Made by a program: the position numbers and the translations under genes
In this document: in pieces, positions 37,446 to 47,812 of the stretch
Numbering within the stretch: position 1 is the first letter of the stretch
How the letters are laid out: each line of letters opens with the position of its first letter
The notes under the pieces: model-generated
Database searches by the model: none
Told to the model about the DNA's origin: nothing
The model's input: the letters and a program-made list of their open reading frames with translations, nothing else
Assembly (NCBI GenBank): GCA_954871525.1
Contig: OX940871.1
Span: 14,166,532-14,230,531, forward strand
Length of the DNA stretch: 64,000 bases
Reading direction: 5' to 3'
From: Parietaria judaica
Taxonomy: Eukaryota; Streptophyta; Magnoliopsida; Rosales; Urticaceae

Positions 37446-39039
37446 TTTGCGTTCTTGATGCCAAATTTAATGTCGAGACCTTCATTTGGGTCGTACTAAA
37501 AAAAATACGGTTAGTTTTCGCTTGAAAAGGAACGATATCGATCCTAAAATATTTTTGCAACGATTAAATCGTGCTCGACAAAAATTGAACTTTCGACACC
37601 CTAATAACGTTTAATTGTATCACTATTACTTATATTAATAGGTAAATGGCGACGATATATCTTCTAGTTTCAATAAGCCATAGTGAAAGCGTTAAAAACG
37701 CAACCGAAACGTTAAAAACTTAGTTTCCATACAAGCGAAAGTACGATGCGCTCCTGATGCCAAATTTAATGTTGAGACCTTCATTTGGGCCGTACTAATA
37801 AAAATAAGGTTATTTTTTGCTTGAAACGGAACGATATTGGTCCTAAAATTTTTGCGCGATTAACACGTGCTTGACAAAAAAATTGTGTTTTTTCCTCTTT
37901 TAGTGTAAAGAACAATAATAAGAAGATTTGTTTAAATAAAAATTGAACTTTCGACACCCTAATAACATATAATTTATCATTTTTACTTATATTAATAGTT
38001 AAAGTGTGAAGAAATATCTTCTAGTTACAACAAGCCAGTTTGAAAGCGTTAAAAACGAAACCGAAACGTTAAAAACCTAATTTCTATACGAGCAAAACTA
38101 CGATGCTCTCTTGATGCCAAATTTAATATCGAGACCTTTATTTGGGTCGTACTAAAAAAAATAAGGCTAGTTTTCGCTTTAAAAGGACCGATATCGATCC
38201 TAAAATCTTTTTGCAACGATTAACATGTGCTCGACAAAAAACTGAGTGTTTTTCTCTTTTATGGTAACGAACCATAATAACAAGATAATTTTAACAAAAA
38301 TTTAACTTTCGACACCCTAATAACGTTTAATTTTATCAATTTTTCTTATATTAAAAAGGTAAATGGCGAATAAATATCTTCTAGTTTCAATAAGCCATTG
38401 TGAAAGAGTTAAAAATGCAACCGAAACATTGAAAACTTAGTTTCCATACAAGCGAAAGTACAATGCGTTCTTGATACAAAATTTAATGTCGAGACTTTCA
38501 TTTGGGTCGTACTAATTAAAAAAAAGTTAATTTTTTCATGACAAGGAACGATATCGATCCTAAAATCTTGTCGCAACGATTAACACGTGCTTGACAAAAA
38601 AACTGTGTCTTTTTCCCTTTTTAGGGTAAAGAACCATAATTACTAGATTTTTTTAACAAAATTTCAAATTTTGACACCCTAATAACATATAATTTATCAG
38701 TTTTACTTATTTTTATAGGTAAAGTGTGAAGAAAAATCTTCTAGTCACAATAAGCCATTCTGAAGGCGATAAAAACGCAACCGAAACGTTAAAAAATTAG
38801 TTTCCATACGAGCGAAAGTACGATGCGTTCTTGATGCCAAATTTAATGTGGAGACATTCATTTGGGTCGTACTAATAAAATTAAGGTTAGTTTTTGCTTG
38901 AAAAGGAATGATGTCGATCCCAAAATCTCGTCGCAACGATTAACACGTGCTCGACAAAAAAACTGACTTTTTTTTTCTTCATCTTTTAGGGTAAAGAACC
39001 ATAATATCAAGATTTTTTTTTTACAAAAATTGAACTTTC
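37446..39039 (+). repeat. Satellite array, segment 6
   Basis: Four to five plus-orientation monomers from GCGTTCTTGATGCC to the solo LTR insertion after TTGAACTTTC. One monomer junction near 37580 lacks about 90 bp. Confidence 0.93.
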
Positions 39040-40614
39040 TGTTGGACATATCTGTCCTTAAACAAGATATTTTATCCATTTGTAAAAGATTATGACAAGT
39101 CATTGGATAAAGATGGTTCGTATTATGTTAATCTTATTATATTTTCTGGTAGAGTAATATAGAATGTTTTTTTCTTTAGGTTATAAAGGATGCAATTATG
39201 GTATTATTATCATAAAAGATTCAATGTGAGTTAGAATAAATAATCACAATAAATTAACTTAAAACGTCTGTGACCTGATTAACTGGGTGGGAGCCCATTA
39301 ATCGTAGAAGGTTATTAATATGACTAAGTGAAAATCCTATTCTTAATTATGTGTGTGTGTCACACTCACTCGAAGTGCATTAAGTATGAAGTGTCTTCAT
39401 TCTGGACTGGAACTGACTTAAACTCAGGAAGTTATCATATAAGACCGTCACTGATAACTTGTAGTTGTGTCACAAATAGATTATCAAATGAATATTAGTT
39501 CGTCTTGAGTGGTCTTGAGTCCGAGCTATTGGCTTGAAATTTCTTTGATTTAACCGTTAAAGAACACAAGATATTACTGCTGTTCCCAACACTATTATTT
39601 TGGGAACATGATAGTCAGTAGTAAGGATAGCTTGATCATAGACATGGGCATCACATAACTCGCTTCAGAGTCATGATGCTTCCTTTGATTGTCGGTGGTG
39701 TGAATTGAGGGGTACTCGTGCTCAACTTATGAATCGAAACCATAAGTGGATTACTCATAATAATACTGACTGAGTCAAGGAGAAAAATGCAATGAGAGGC
39801 ATTACAGTAAAAATCGCCTGCTCATGTGTGAAATATCAAGTGAAAGGACAATAACCCGAATTTGATAGTATCATTGGACACTCTGCTGATATAAAGGGGA
39901 TAATATATACCGTATCACTAAAGAGTGCAGCCTGGGTCTATAGTGGAATTACTTCGAGGTTTCACGAACAGTTTGCAGTTCGTTGGAGCTTAATTGATAC
40001 GCTTCAATAGTCCCTAGGATAGCTCCGTAACGGATCATACGTAAGTGATTAAAATACATTCTCGATAATGTTTAATCATTCGGCTAGACTTATAAAACTG
40101 AAAGTTTTGTGGCAAACGTAAGATAGATTTATTGTTAGCGTGGCAAAAGTACCTTATTTTGATACACAAAATTAACTGATAAAATAAAGTTAGAATTAAG
40201 ATTTTCTATCAGCACCATGTTTTTGGAAATTAAATTCTAACCAACTTTGCTTTTTGAACCAAGTCAATACTACTTACGGTTAGTGATTTATGGATTTTCT
40301 AAGTTTGTGATCAGTGCAATAAACTATGAAATTAAATCACATGTTACGAATTTAAATGATGGGGTGTAGCACCATGAATTTTTTATGTGTGATATTGAGA
40401 TCCGGAAATATTAATATAATTTAATTATTTGGATTTAATTATTAATATCTTATTAATAATTAATAGATTATATTAATAATCAAATATATTTAATTATATA
40501 TATTACATGTGTAATTCGATGTGGGCCTATATGACCTAGCCCACACGAGTTTGACCTAGCATAAGTACCTAGAGTTTGGTATTTTGGCAAAACCCTAAAA
40601 TCAATCTTATCCTT

Positions 40615-41300
40615 TAGATCGCAAATGATTTAATGCCAACCGTAGGATTTAATGTCAATCTTATCCTAGTTCCAAAAATGGAAGCTTGGTGACCAAGCTT
40701 AGGGTTCTCAAATTTGACCTAATTAATTGAATCCGTTGGATCAGTTTAAGATTTAATCTTTACCGTCCGATTGAAAATTAATTAATTAAATATTTAATAT
40801 ATAATTTTTGAAACAATGATAAGGATAAAATAAAATTAGGGCTTTTACCAAGTCTTAAGGCATTTGATTTTATCCTAAATTAATTTGATCCATTAGATCG
40901 GTCCAAGATTAATCTAAGTCGTTGGATCTAGATAATTAATAATATTCAAAATTTATATTATTATTATTATATATATATATATATTTCGAAAATATATTTA
41001 ATAAGTACATAATATTGGTTTTTAATTTTACCAATTCTTTCTTATTTAAATTAAATCCCTAATTAATTATATCCATTAGATTTAGATGAGATTTAATTTA
41101 CACCTTTGGATTAAGATAATTAATTATATTTAATAATTTTCGAAATCAAATATATATATGTATTTAAATAAGAGGATAAGATTGGTTTTTGATTTAATAC
41201 CAATTATTTCTTATTTGATTAAATACAAGTTTAATTATAACCAGTGGATCTATATGAGATTAAATTTCAACCATTGGATTGAAATAACTAAAGTATTTAA
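40615..41300 (+). repeat. Diverged about 160-185 bp tandem repeats in the solo LTR U3
   Basis: Phrases of the type ATCCATTAGATC...GATTTAATCT...CGTTGGATT recur starting near 40727, 40884, 41070 and 41239, with a weaker one near 40615. Between them lie ATATATAT runs. They resemble reiterated U3 enhancer units. Confidence 0.65.
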
Positions 41301-41359
41301 ATAGATATAAAATTAGAATTTTGGATTGAAAATCTCCAATTCGGTTACGGTCTTAAGCC

Positions 41360-41368
41360 TATAAATAG
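41360..41368 (+). promoter_or_regulatory. TATA box of the solo LTR
   Basis: TATAAATAG followed by AGGAG and, about 30 bp on, CA-rich sequence and a CTCTCTCTCT tract at 41423-41440, typical of a plant LTR promoter and leader. It could still start transcripts that read rightwards into the satellite. Confidence 0.7.
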
Positions 41369-41934
41369 AGGAGTCATTCTACACATTTTTCATACCTCTC
41401 CCCAGAGCAAAAATTTGAGCTCTCCCTCTCTCTCTAGGGTCTGAATTTTTTTTACTATGATCTCCTTTCGGTTCGGCTTAGTGAGAACGTTGTTTTTCCG
41501 GTAGCTTAAAAAGAACCTTAGTTAATGTTTTGCGACAGATTCCTGCCGGCGAAGCCCACACTTCGGTACGAGGAATCCAGGAGAATATCCCGCAAGATCA
41601 CGGGTGTATCCCTCATTCCGACGGAGCCCTACCGAACTTCAGAGTCTGCAACCGGAAACGTCAACCGAGGTACGGCCTTATGCATTGTGTTAATAAATGC
41701 AACCATTTACCGCTTTCATTTATATCCTATTCGACTAGGTTATTAATAATGTTTATGAAATATTAAATTAGTAATAATTATAGGATCTTGTTAAAATAGT
41801 TATTACTGGATGTCAGTGCCGTTGATCGGAAAATAAGTTATTCTGCTTTAAAATAATTTTTTAAATGTTACCGGGACGACTCGGAGGCACATTTAGTGAT
41901 AATGGAGTCGGTATTCTAATCCCGATTCCCAAGA

Positions 41935-43427
41935 CTTTCGACACCCTACTAACGATTAATTGTATAACTTTTACTTACTTTAATAGCTAAATGGCGAAGA
42001 AATATCTTCTAGTTTCAACAAGCAATTGTGAAAGCGTTAAAAACGCAACTGAAATGTTAAAAACTTAGTTTCAATACTAGCAAAAGTACGATGCAATCTT
42101 GATGCCAAATTTAATTTCTAAACCTTCATTTGGGTGGTACTGATAAAAATAACATTAGTTTTTTCATGAAAAGGAAAGATATCGATCCTAAAATCTTGTC
42201 CCAGCGATTAACACGTGCTCAACAAAAAAACTGAGTCTTTTTATCTTTTAGGGTAAAGAACCATAATAACAAGTTTTTTTTTTAACAAAAATTGAACTTT
42301 CGACACCCTAATAACGTTTAATTGTATCACTTTTACTTATATTAATAGGTAAAAGGGGAAGATATATCTTCTAGTTTCAATAAGCCATTCTGAAAGTGTT
42401 AAAACCACCACAGAAAAATTTAAAACTTAGTTTCCATACGAGCGAAAGTACGATGCGTTCTTGATGCCAAATTTAATGTCGAGACCTTCATTTGGGTTGT
42501 ACTAAAAAATATAAGGTTAAATTTTGCTTGAAAAGGAACGATATCGATCCTAAATAGTTTTGCAACGATTAACACCTGCTCGACAAAAAAACTGAGTCTT
42601 TTTCCTGGTTTAGGGTAAAAAACCATAATAACAACATTTTTTTTAACAAAAATTGACCATTCGACATTAATAGGTAAATTCTATCACTTTTACTTATATT
42701 AATAGGTAAATGGCGAAAAGAAATATCTTGTAGTTTCAATAAGCCATTGTGAAAGCGTTAAAAACGCAACCGAAACATAAAAAAACTTAGTTTCCATACG
42801 AGCGAAAGTAAGATGTGTTCTTGATGCCGAATTTAATGCCGAGACCTTCATTTGGGTCGTACTAAAAAAAAAATTATTTTTCGCTTGAAAAGGAATGATA
42901 TCGATCCTAAAGTTTCTTTGAAACGTTTAACACGTGCTCGAAAAAAAAAACTAAATATTTTTTCTCTTTTAGGGTAAAGAACCATAATAACAAGATATTT
43001 AAAAAAAAATTAAACTTTCGACACCCTAATAACGTTTATTTGTATCACTTTTACTTATATTAATAGGTAAATTGCGAAAAGTAATATCTTCTAGTTTCAA
43101 TAAGCTATTGTGAAAGCGTTAACCACGCAACCGAAACGTTAAAAGTTTAATTTCCATACAAGTGAAAGTACGATGCGTCCTTGACGAGACCTTCATTTGG
43201 ATCGTACTAAATAATATAAGGTTAGTTTTCGCTTGAAACAGAATGATATCGATCCTAAAATCTTTTTGCAATGATTAACATGTGCTCGACGAAAAAACTG
43301 AGTGTTTTTTCTCTTTTAGGGTAAAGAACCATAATAACAAGATATTTTTATTAAAAATTGAACTTTCGACACCCAAGTAACAATTAATTGTATCACTTTT
43401 ACTTATATTAATAGTTAAATGGCGAAG
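41935..43427 (+). repeat. Satellite array, segment 7
   Basis: About four plus-orientation monomers, from the second CTTTC of the solo LTR target site to GGCGAAG at 43421-43427, where family A protease sequence begins mid-monomer. This is the last plus-orientation satellite in the window. Confidence 0.93.
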
Positions 43428-44064
43428 TTGTACAAATGTCGCAAGCGCCGTGATGGTGGAGAAGTTGGGACTGCCCGTTATGAAGCATCCTAAGCCGTAC
43501 AAGCTGCAATGTCTCAATGATAGTGGTGAAACAAGGGTGCACAAGAAGGTGTTGGTTGCTTTTCGAATGGGCAAGTACGAGGATGAAGTGCTATGCGATG
43601 TGGTGCCGATGCAAGCTGGACATCTACTATTGGGTCATCCTTGGCAGATTGATAGAAGGGTAAAACACGATGGCTACTAGAACAAATACTCGTTGATGGT
43701 TAATCAGCGACAAGTCCTCTTGTCCCGTTAACACCGCAAAAAGTCTACGAAGATCAAGTGTGGCTGCAAAAAGAAAGTGAGCAAAAGAAACAGTGTGAGA
43801 GAAAGAAAAAAAAGTGAGAATGAGAAGAAAAAGAGTGAAGATTTGATGGAGGCGAAGCAAAAAGAGAGAGAAAATAAAAATGGAGAGTTGGCCAATGAGA
43901 GAAAACCAGGGAGAACACAAAATAGTTTCTATGCAAAAACAAGTGAGATCAAGAGGGCTATGTTTTCAAATCAGCCAATGATTATACTTTTGTACAAAGA
44001 GGCTTTGTTAAACACTAACAAACTTGATCCCGTGTTGCCTAGTTCTATTGTTTCTGTTTTGTAG
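43428..44064 (+). pseudogene. Family A protease remnant and linker
   Basis: Reads CTNVASAVMVEKLGLPVMKH, PYKLQCLNDSGE, then VLCDVVPMQAGHLLLGHPW and DRRVKHDGY, matching the protease of plant chromoviruses after its catalytic loop. The catalytic DGGS-type residues would lie just before 43428 and are lost at the satellite junction. Lesions: TAG at 43678-43680, a 1-base deletion near 43717, a compensating shift in an A-rich Lys/Glu stretch near 43800, and TAG at 44062-44064 before DFNDVFPEE. The middle is a charged linker (ERKKSENEKKKSE). Confidence 0.85.
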
Positions 44065-45219
44065 GATTTCAATGATGTCTTTCCCGAGGAAACACCGAAT
44101 GGATTACCACCGATCCGTGGAATTGAACATCAGATTGATTTTGTGCCCGGAGCATCCATTCCTAACCGACCAGCGTACAGAAGCAATCCCGAAGAGATAA
44201 AAGAGCTTCAAAGGCAAATCGGTGAGTTGTTGGAGAAAGGGCATGTGAGGGAAAGTATGAGTCCATGTGCAGTTCCGGTTCTATTGGTGCCCAAGAAGGA
44301 TGGATCGTGGCGGATGTGCGTTGATTGTCGAGCGATCAACAATATCACGGTAAAGTATCGTCACCCTATTCCTCGCTTAGATGACATGTTAGATGAGCTG
44401 CATGGTTCTTGTGTGTTTTCAAAAATTGACTTAAAAAGTGGATATCATCAGATTAGGATGGAAGAAGGAGATGAATGGAAAACTGCTTTCAAAACAAAAC
44501 TTGGTTTGTACGAATGGTTAGTTATGCCTTTTGGTTTGACTAACGCCCCGAGTACTTTCATGCGACTTATGAACCATGTTTTACGTGCATTTATTGGCAG
44601 ATTCGTTGTTGTCTACTTTGACGATATATTGATTTACAACAAGAATTTGGAGGAACATGTAGGACATTTGAAATCTGTTTTACATGTGCTAAGACAAGAA
44701 AAATTGTTTGCTAACTTGAAAAAATGCACTTTTTGTACGAATAAACTTGTGTATCTTGGTTTTGTTGTTAGTGCAAATGGAATTCAGGTTGATGATGAGA
44801 AGGTACGTGCGATTCGGGAGTGGCCCAGCCAAACAAATGTAGGTGACGTGAGGAGTTTTCATGGCCTTGCAAGCTTTTACCGACGGTTTGTCAAAGATTT
44901 CAGCAGCCTAGCCGCGTCACTTACCGAAGTGATAAAGAAAAACATTGGATTTAAATGGGGAGACGAACAAGAGAAGGCATTCCAGCTATTGAAGGAAAAA
45001 CTCACGAATTACCCGTTATTGTCTTTGCCTAACTTTTGCGAAATGTTTGAGATTGAATGTGATGCTTCAGGTATTGGCATTGGTGCAGTTCTTATGCTGG
45101 GAGGAAAACCAATTGCATACTTTAGCGAAAAGCTAAGCGGGGCGGCGTTGAACTACCCAACTTATGACAAGGAGCTGTATGTATTTGTTCGGGCATTAGA
45201 GACTTGGCAGCACTACTAA
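44065..45219 (+). pseudogene. Family A reverse transcriptase and first part of RNase H
   Basis: Frame reads [60 protein letters not shown], then [40 protein letters not shown] and the catalytic YFDDILIY near 44617-44640. The connection region [20 protein letters not shown] and the RNase H start [14 protein letters not shown] and NYPTYDKEL follow. It ends at TAA 45217-45219, where relatives have Leu in QHYLWPKEF; the same frame goes on afterwards. The RT core itself has no stop. Confidence 0.93.
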
Positions 45220-45783
45220 TGGCCGAAGGAATTTGTGATTCATACCGACCATGAGTCTTTGAAGCACTTGAAGGGAAAACAAAAGCTGAATAAGAGACAT
45301 GCTCGTTGGGTGGAGTTCATTGAGACGTTTCCATATGTCATCCGGTACAAGCAAGGTAAAGAGAACGTGGTAGCAGATGCACTTTCGCGAAGGTATGCAT
45401 TACTCTCTACACTTGATGCAAAGTTACTAGGTTTTGAGCAAATAAAAGATTTGTACATTGATGACGTTGAGTTTGGTGAGGAATATCTAGGATGTGAGAA
45501 AACCACCAATGGGAAGTTCTTTAGGCTCGATGGGTTTCTGTTTAGGGAGAACAAGTTGTGTGTTCCAAATTGCTCATTGAGAGAATTGTTAGTACGGGAA
45601 TCACATGGTGTGGGGTTGATGAGGCATTTTGGAGTTGCAAAGACTCTAGCAATGATACAAGAACATTTTTACTGGCCACATATGAAGAGAGATGTTGAGA
45701 GAATCTGTGGGAGGTATGTAACATGTAGGCACGCTAAGTCTAGAGTTCAGCCCCATGGTTTGTATTCTCCTTTGAACATGTGA
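45220..45783 (+). pseudogene. Family A RNase H end and integrase zinc finger
   Basis: Continues [19 protein letters not shown] and VVADALSR of RNase H. The integrase N-terminal finger follows: [30 protein letters not shown], then YVTCRHAKS. The first Cys of the CxxC pair has probably been replaced by Tyr-Val (GRYVTC). It ends with TGA at 45781-45783, caused by the deletion in the integrase core. Confidence 0.88.
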
Positions 45784-46389
45784 ACCTTGGATTGATATTT
45801 CGATGGGATTCTGTGTTTGTAGTGGTGGATAGATTCTCAAAGATGGCACATTTCATCCCTTGTCACAAAACCGACGATGCCTCTAATGTTGCAGATTTGT
45901 TCTTTAGGGAGATTGTGAGATTGCATGGGATGCCTAGGACAATTGTTTCGGACAGAGATGCTAAGTTCTTGAGTTACTTTTGGAAAACATTGTGGTGTAA
46001 ATTAGGTACTAAGCTTCTATTTTCTACTACTTGTCACCCACAGACCGATGGTCAAACAGAAGTAGTCAATAGGAATTTGTCTACCTTACTGCGTGCAATC
46101 ATTCAAAAGAACATTAAAACTTGGGAAGAGTGTTTACCACATGTTGAGTTCGCTTATAATAGATATGTTCATTCTGCCACTAAATTTTCACCATTTGAAA
46201 CCGTGCATGGGTTTAATCCACTGACTCCTTTGGATTTATCACCTTTACCCTTGAGTGAACATGTGAATTTAGATGGAAAGCAAAAGGCTGAGTTTGTCAA
46301 GAAGATTCATGAGAAAGCAAGGCTCAACATCGAGAAAAGGATTTAGCAATACGCCAAACAAGCAAACAAAGGGCGTCGCCAAATGACGT
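45784..46389 (+). pseudogene. Family A integrase core, first catalytic Asp deleted
   Basis: After WIDISM (about 45787-45806, in a shifted frame) the sequence jumps to [20 protein letters not shown]. The segment DFVLGLP plus about six residues, with the first Asp of the DDE triad, is missing. The second Asp ([14 protein letters not shown]) and the Glu ([18 protein letters not shown]) are present. A stop at 46344-46346 (EKRI-stop-QYAKQ) breaks the linker. Confidence 0.88.
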
Positions 46390-46833
46390 TTGAACCCGGA
46401 GATTGAGTCTGATTGCACATGCGAAAGGAACGATTTCCAGCTCAAAGGCGATCAAAATTTACTTCCGCGAGGAGACGGACCGTTCCAAGTCTTACAAAGG
46501 CTCAATGACAATGCCTACAAACTCGACTTACCTGGTGAGTATAATGTTAGTGCTACTTTCAATGTTACTGCCTTAAGTCCTTTTGATGCAGGTCAAGATT
46601 TGAGGACAAATCCTTTTCAAGAGGAAGGGGATGATGCAAATGGCGATGGGACTAATCAAGATCCAATTGAAGTTCCAATTGGCTCGGTTACAAGAGCACG
46701 GGCAAAGAAGTTCAAGAGCATGCTGAATGGGCTTATTCAAGAGATTTGGGGTCAGGCTAATTCAAGAAGACCAATTGACCATGATTCTAAAGCCCAGCCC
46801 AAATTGATCAACATAATTCAAGCCTTGAATTAG
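46390..46833 (+). pseudogene. Family A integrase C-terminal module and pol tail
   Basis: After stops near 46404 and 46410 (GD-stop-V-stop-L) and a shift near 46457, the frame carries [38 protein letters not shown], then LRTNPFQEEGDDANGDG and the tail VTRARAKKFKSMLNGLI, ending at TAG 46831-46833. There is no canonical chromodomain. The tail runs 200 bp past the polypurine tract into the LTR. Confidence 0.8.
46619..46631 (+). other. Polypurine tract of family A
   Basis: AAGAGGAAGGGGA immediately before TGATG. It primes plus-strand DNA synthesis in such elements and marks the LTR start. The same TGATG is the exact family A/family B boundary at 2174. Confidence 0.7.
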
Positions 46834-47312
46834 TTTGGTCAAATCTGAATTAAGTGTCTTGTTTCTTTTCATTGAAAACGTTGAACCTAGTCCTATGGTG
46901 TATTAGGGTTTTATTCAAAGGTTTTTGTTGGGATTCTCAGTAGTTAATAGGGTAGTTTAAAAGTTGGTCTTGTAATAGGGTTTTTTGAGTGGTTGTCATC
47001 AATTCCCACCACTTTGTAATGCCTCTTTAAAGGCCACCAAGAGGAGCAACGAAATTGGTGAAGTTTTCAGATATATCTTGTCAGTTAAACTCTCTCTATA
47101 GTTCTTAGGAGCTTTACGAACTTATCGGAATCTTTCCGTGGCGTTCTTCGACTTATCAAGCGAATTTCCATCTTCGTTTGTGGCGTCTTCCCAATCTGAG
47201 GTTTTGTTGAATTCATCAAAGCATCGGGTCAAAGGTTAACAATACCTTTGGTTCGTGTTTGTTCGGGTTCAAGAATTCCAGATTATCCACACAATCTAAT
47301 TGAAGTAAAGTC
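46632..47312 (+). repeat. Family A LTR, copy 2
   Basis: Aligns with the inverted 1493-2174. It contains the end of pol to 46833 and then AT-rich sequence with no other gene. It is followed not by host DNA but by primer-site and leader sequence, which is unusual for a 3' LTR. Confidence 0.6.
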
Positions 47313-47363
47313 TATCAGAACCATTTTGTATTCAGGTCTCGTTATTCTTAACGAGGTTCATAT
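47313..47363 (+). other. Degenerate primer site and leader after the LTR
   Basis: TATCAGAACC at 47313-47322 and the palindrome TCGTTATTCTTAACGA match the leader at 1450-1492, which there leads to gag. Here it stops at GAGGTTCATAT and satellite begins. Confidence 0.6.
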
Positions 47364-47812
47364 CATGTACTTTCGCTCGTATGGAAACTAAGTTCTTAAT
47401 GTATCGGTTGCATTTTTATCGCTTTCACAATGGCTTATTGAAACTAGAAGAAATTTCTTCGCCATTTAGCTATTAAAATAAGTAAAAGTGATACAATTAA
47501 ACGTTATTAGGGTGTAGAAAGTTTAATTTTTGTTAAAAAAAAAATTATTATGGTTCTTCACCCTATAAGAGAAAAAAAGACTCAATTTTTTTTCTCGAGC
47601 ATATGTTAGTCGTTGCGACAAGATTTTAGGATCGATATCGTTCCTTTTCAAGAAAAAACTAACGTTATTTATATTAGTACGACCCTAATGAAGGTATCGA
47701 CATTAAATTTGGCATCAAGAACGTATCGTACTTTCGCTTGTAGAGAAACTAAGTTTTTAACGTATCGGTTGCATTTTTATCGCTTTCACAATGGCTTATT
47801 GAAACTAGAAGA

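Larger units (their letters stand above)
39040..41934 (+). mobile_element. Solo LTR, 2,895 bp, with 5-bp target duplication
   Basis: Interrupts one satellite monomer cleanly. CTTTC occurs at 39035-39039 and again at 41935-41939, and the satellite resumes in register (CTTTCGACACCC). The element starts TGTTGG and ends CCAAGA, one base off the inverted CCAACA, as expected for LTR ends. It has no coding region and only one LTR-like unit, so it is best read as a solo LTR left by recombination. A TATA box lies at 41360, leaving about 570 bp for R and U5. The orientation follows the TATA box. The superfamily is not certain. Confidence 0.78.
43428..47363 (+). mobile_element. Ty3/gypsy family A element, truncated at both ends
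   Basis: Starts inside protease and runs through RT, RNase H, integrase, polypurine tract (46619-46631), LTR (46632 to about 47312) and then primer-site and leader sequence to 47363. The 5' LTR, gag and the protease active site are absent. It is flanked on the left by plus-orientation satellite and on the right by minus-orientation satellite. No target duplication is visible. Confidence 0.88.

Noticed and set aside
41525..41766. Overlapping 73 and 78 codon frames in the solo LTR
   Set aside because: Two overlapping frames in the R/U5 region with no known domain; untranslated LTR sequence is more likely.
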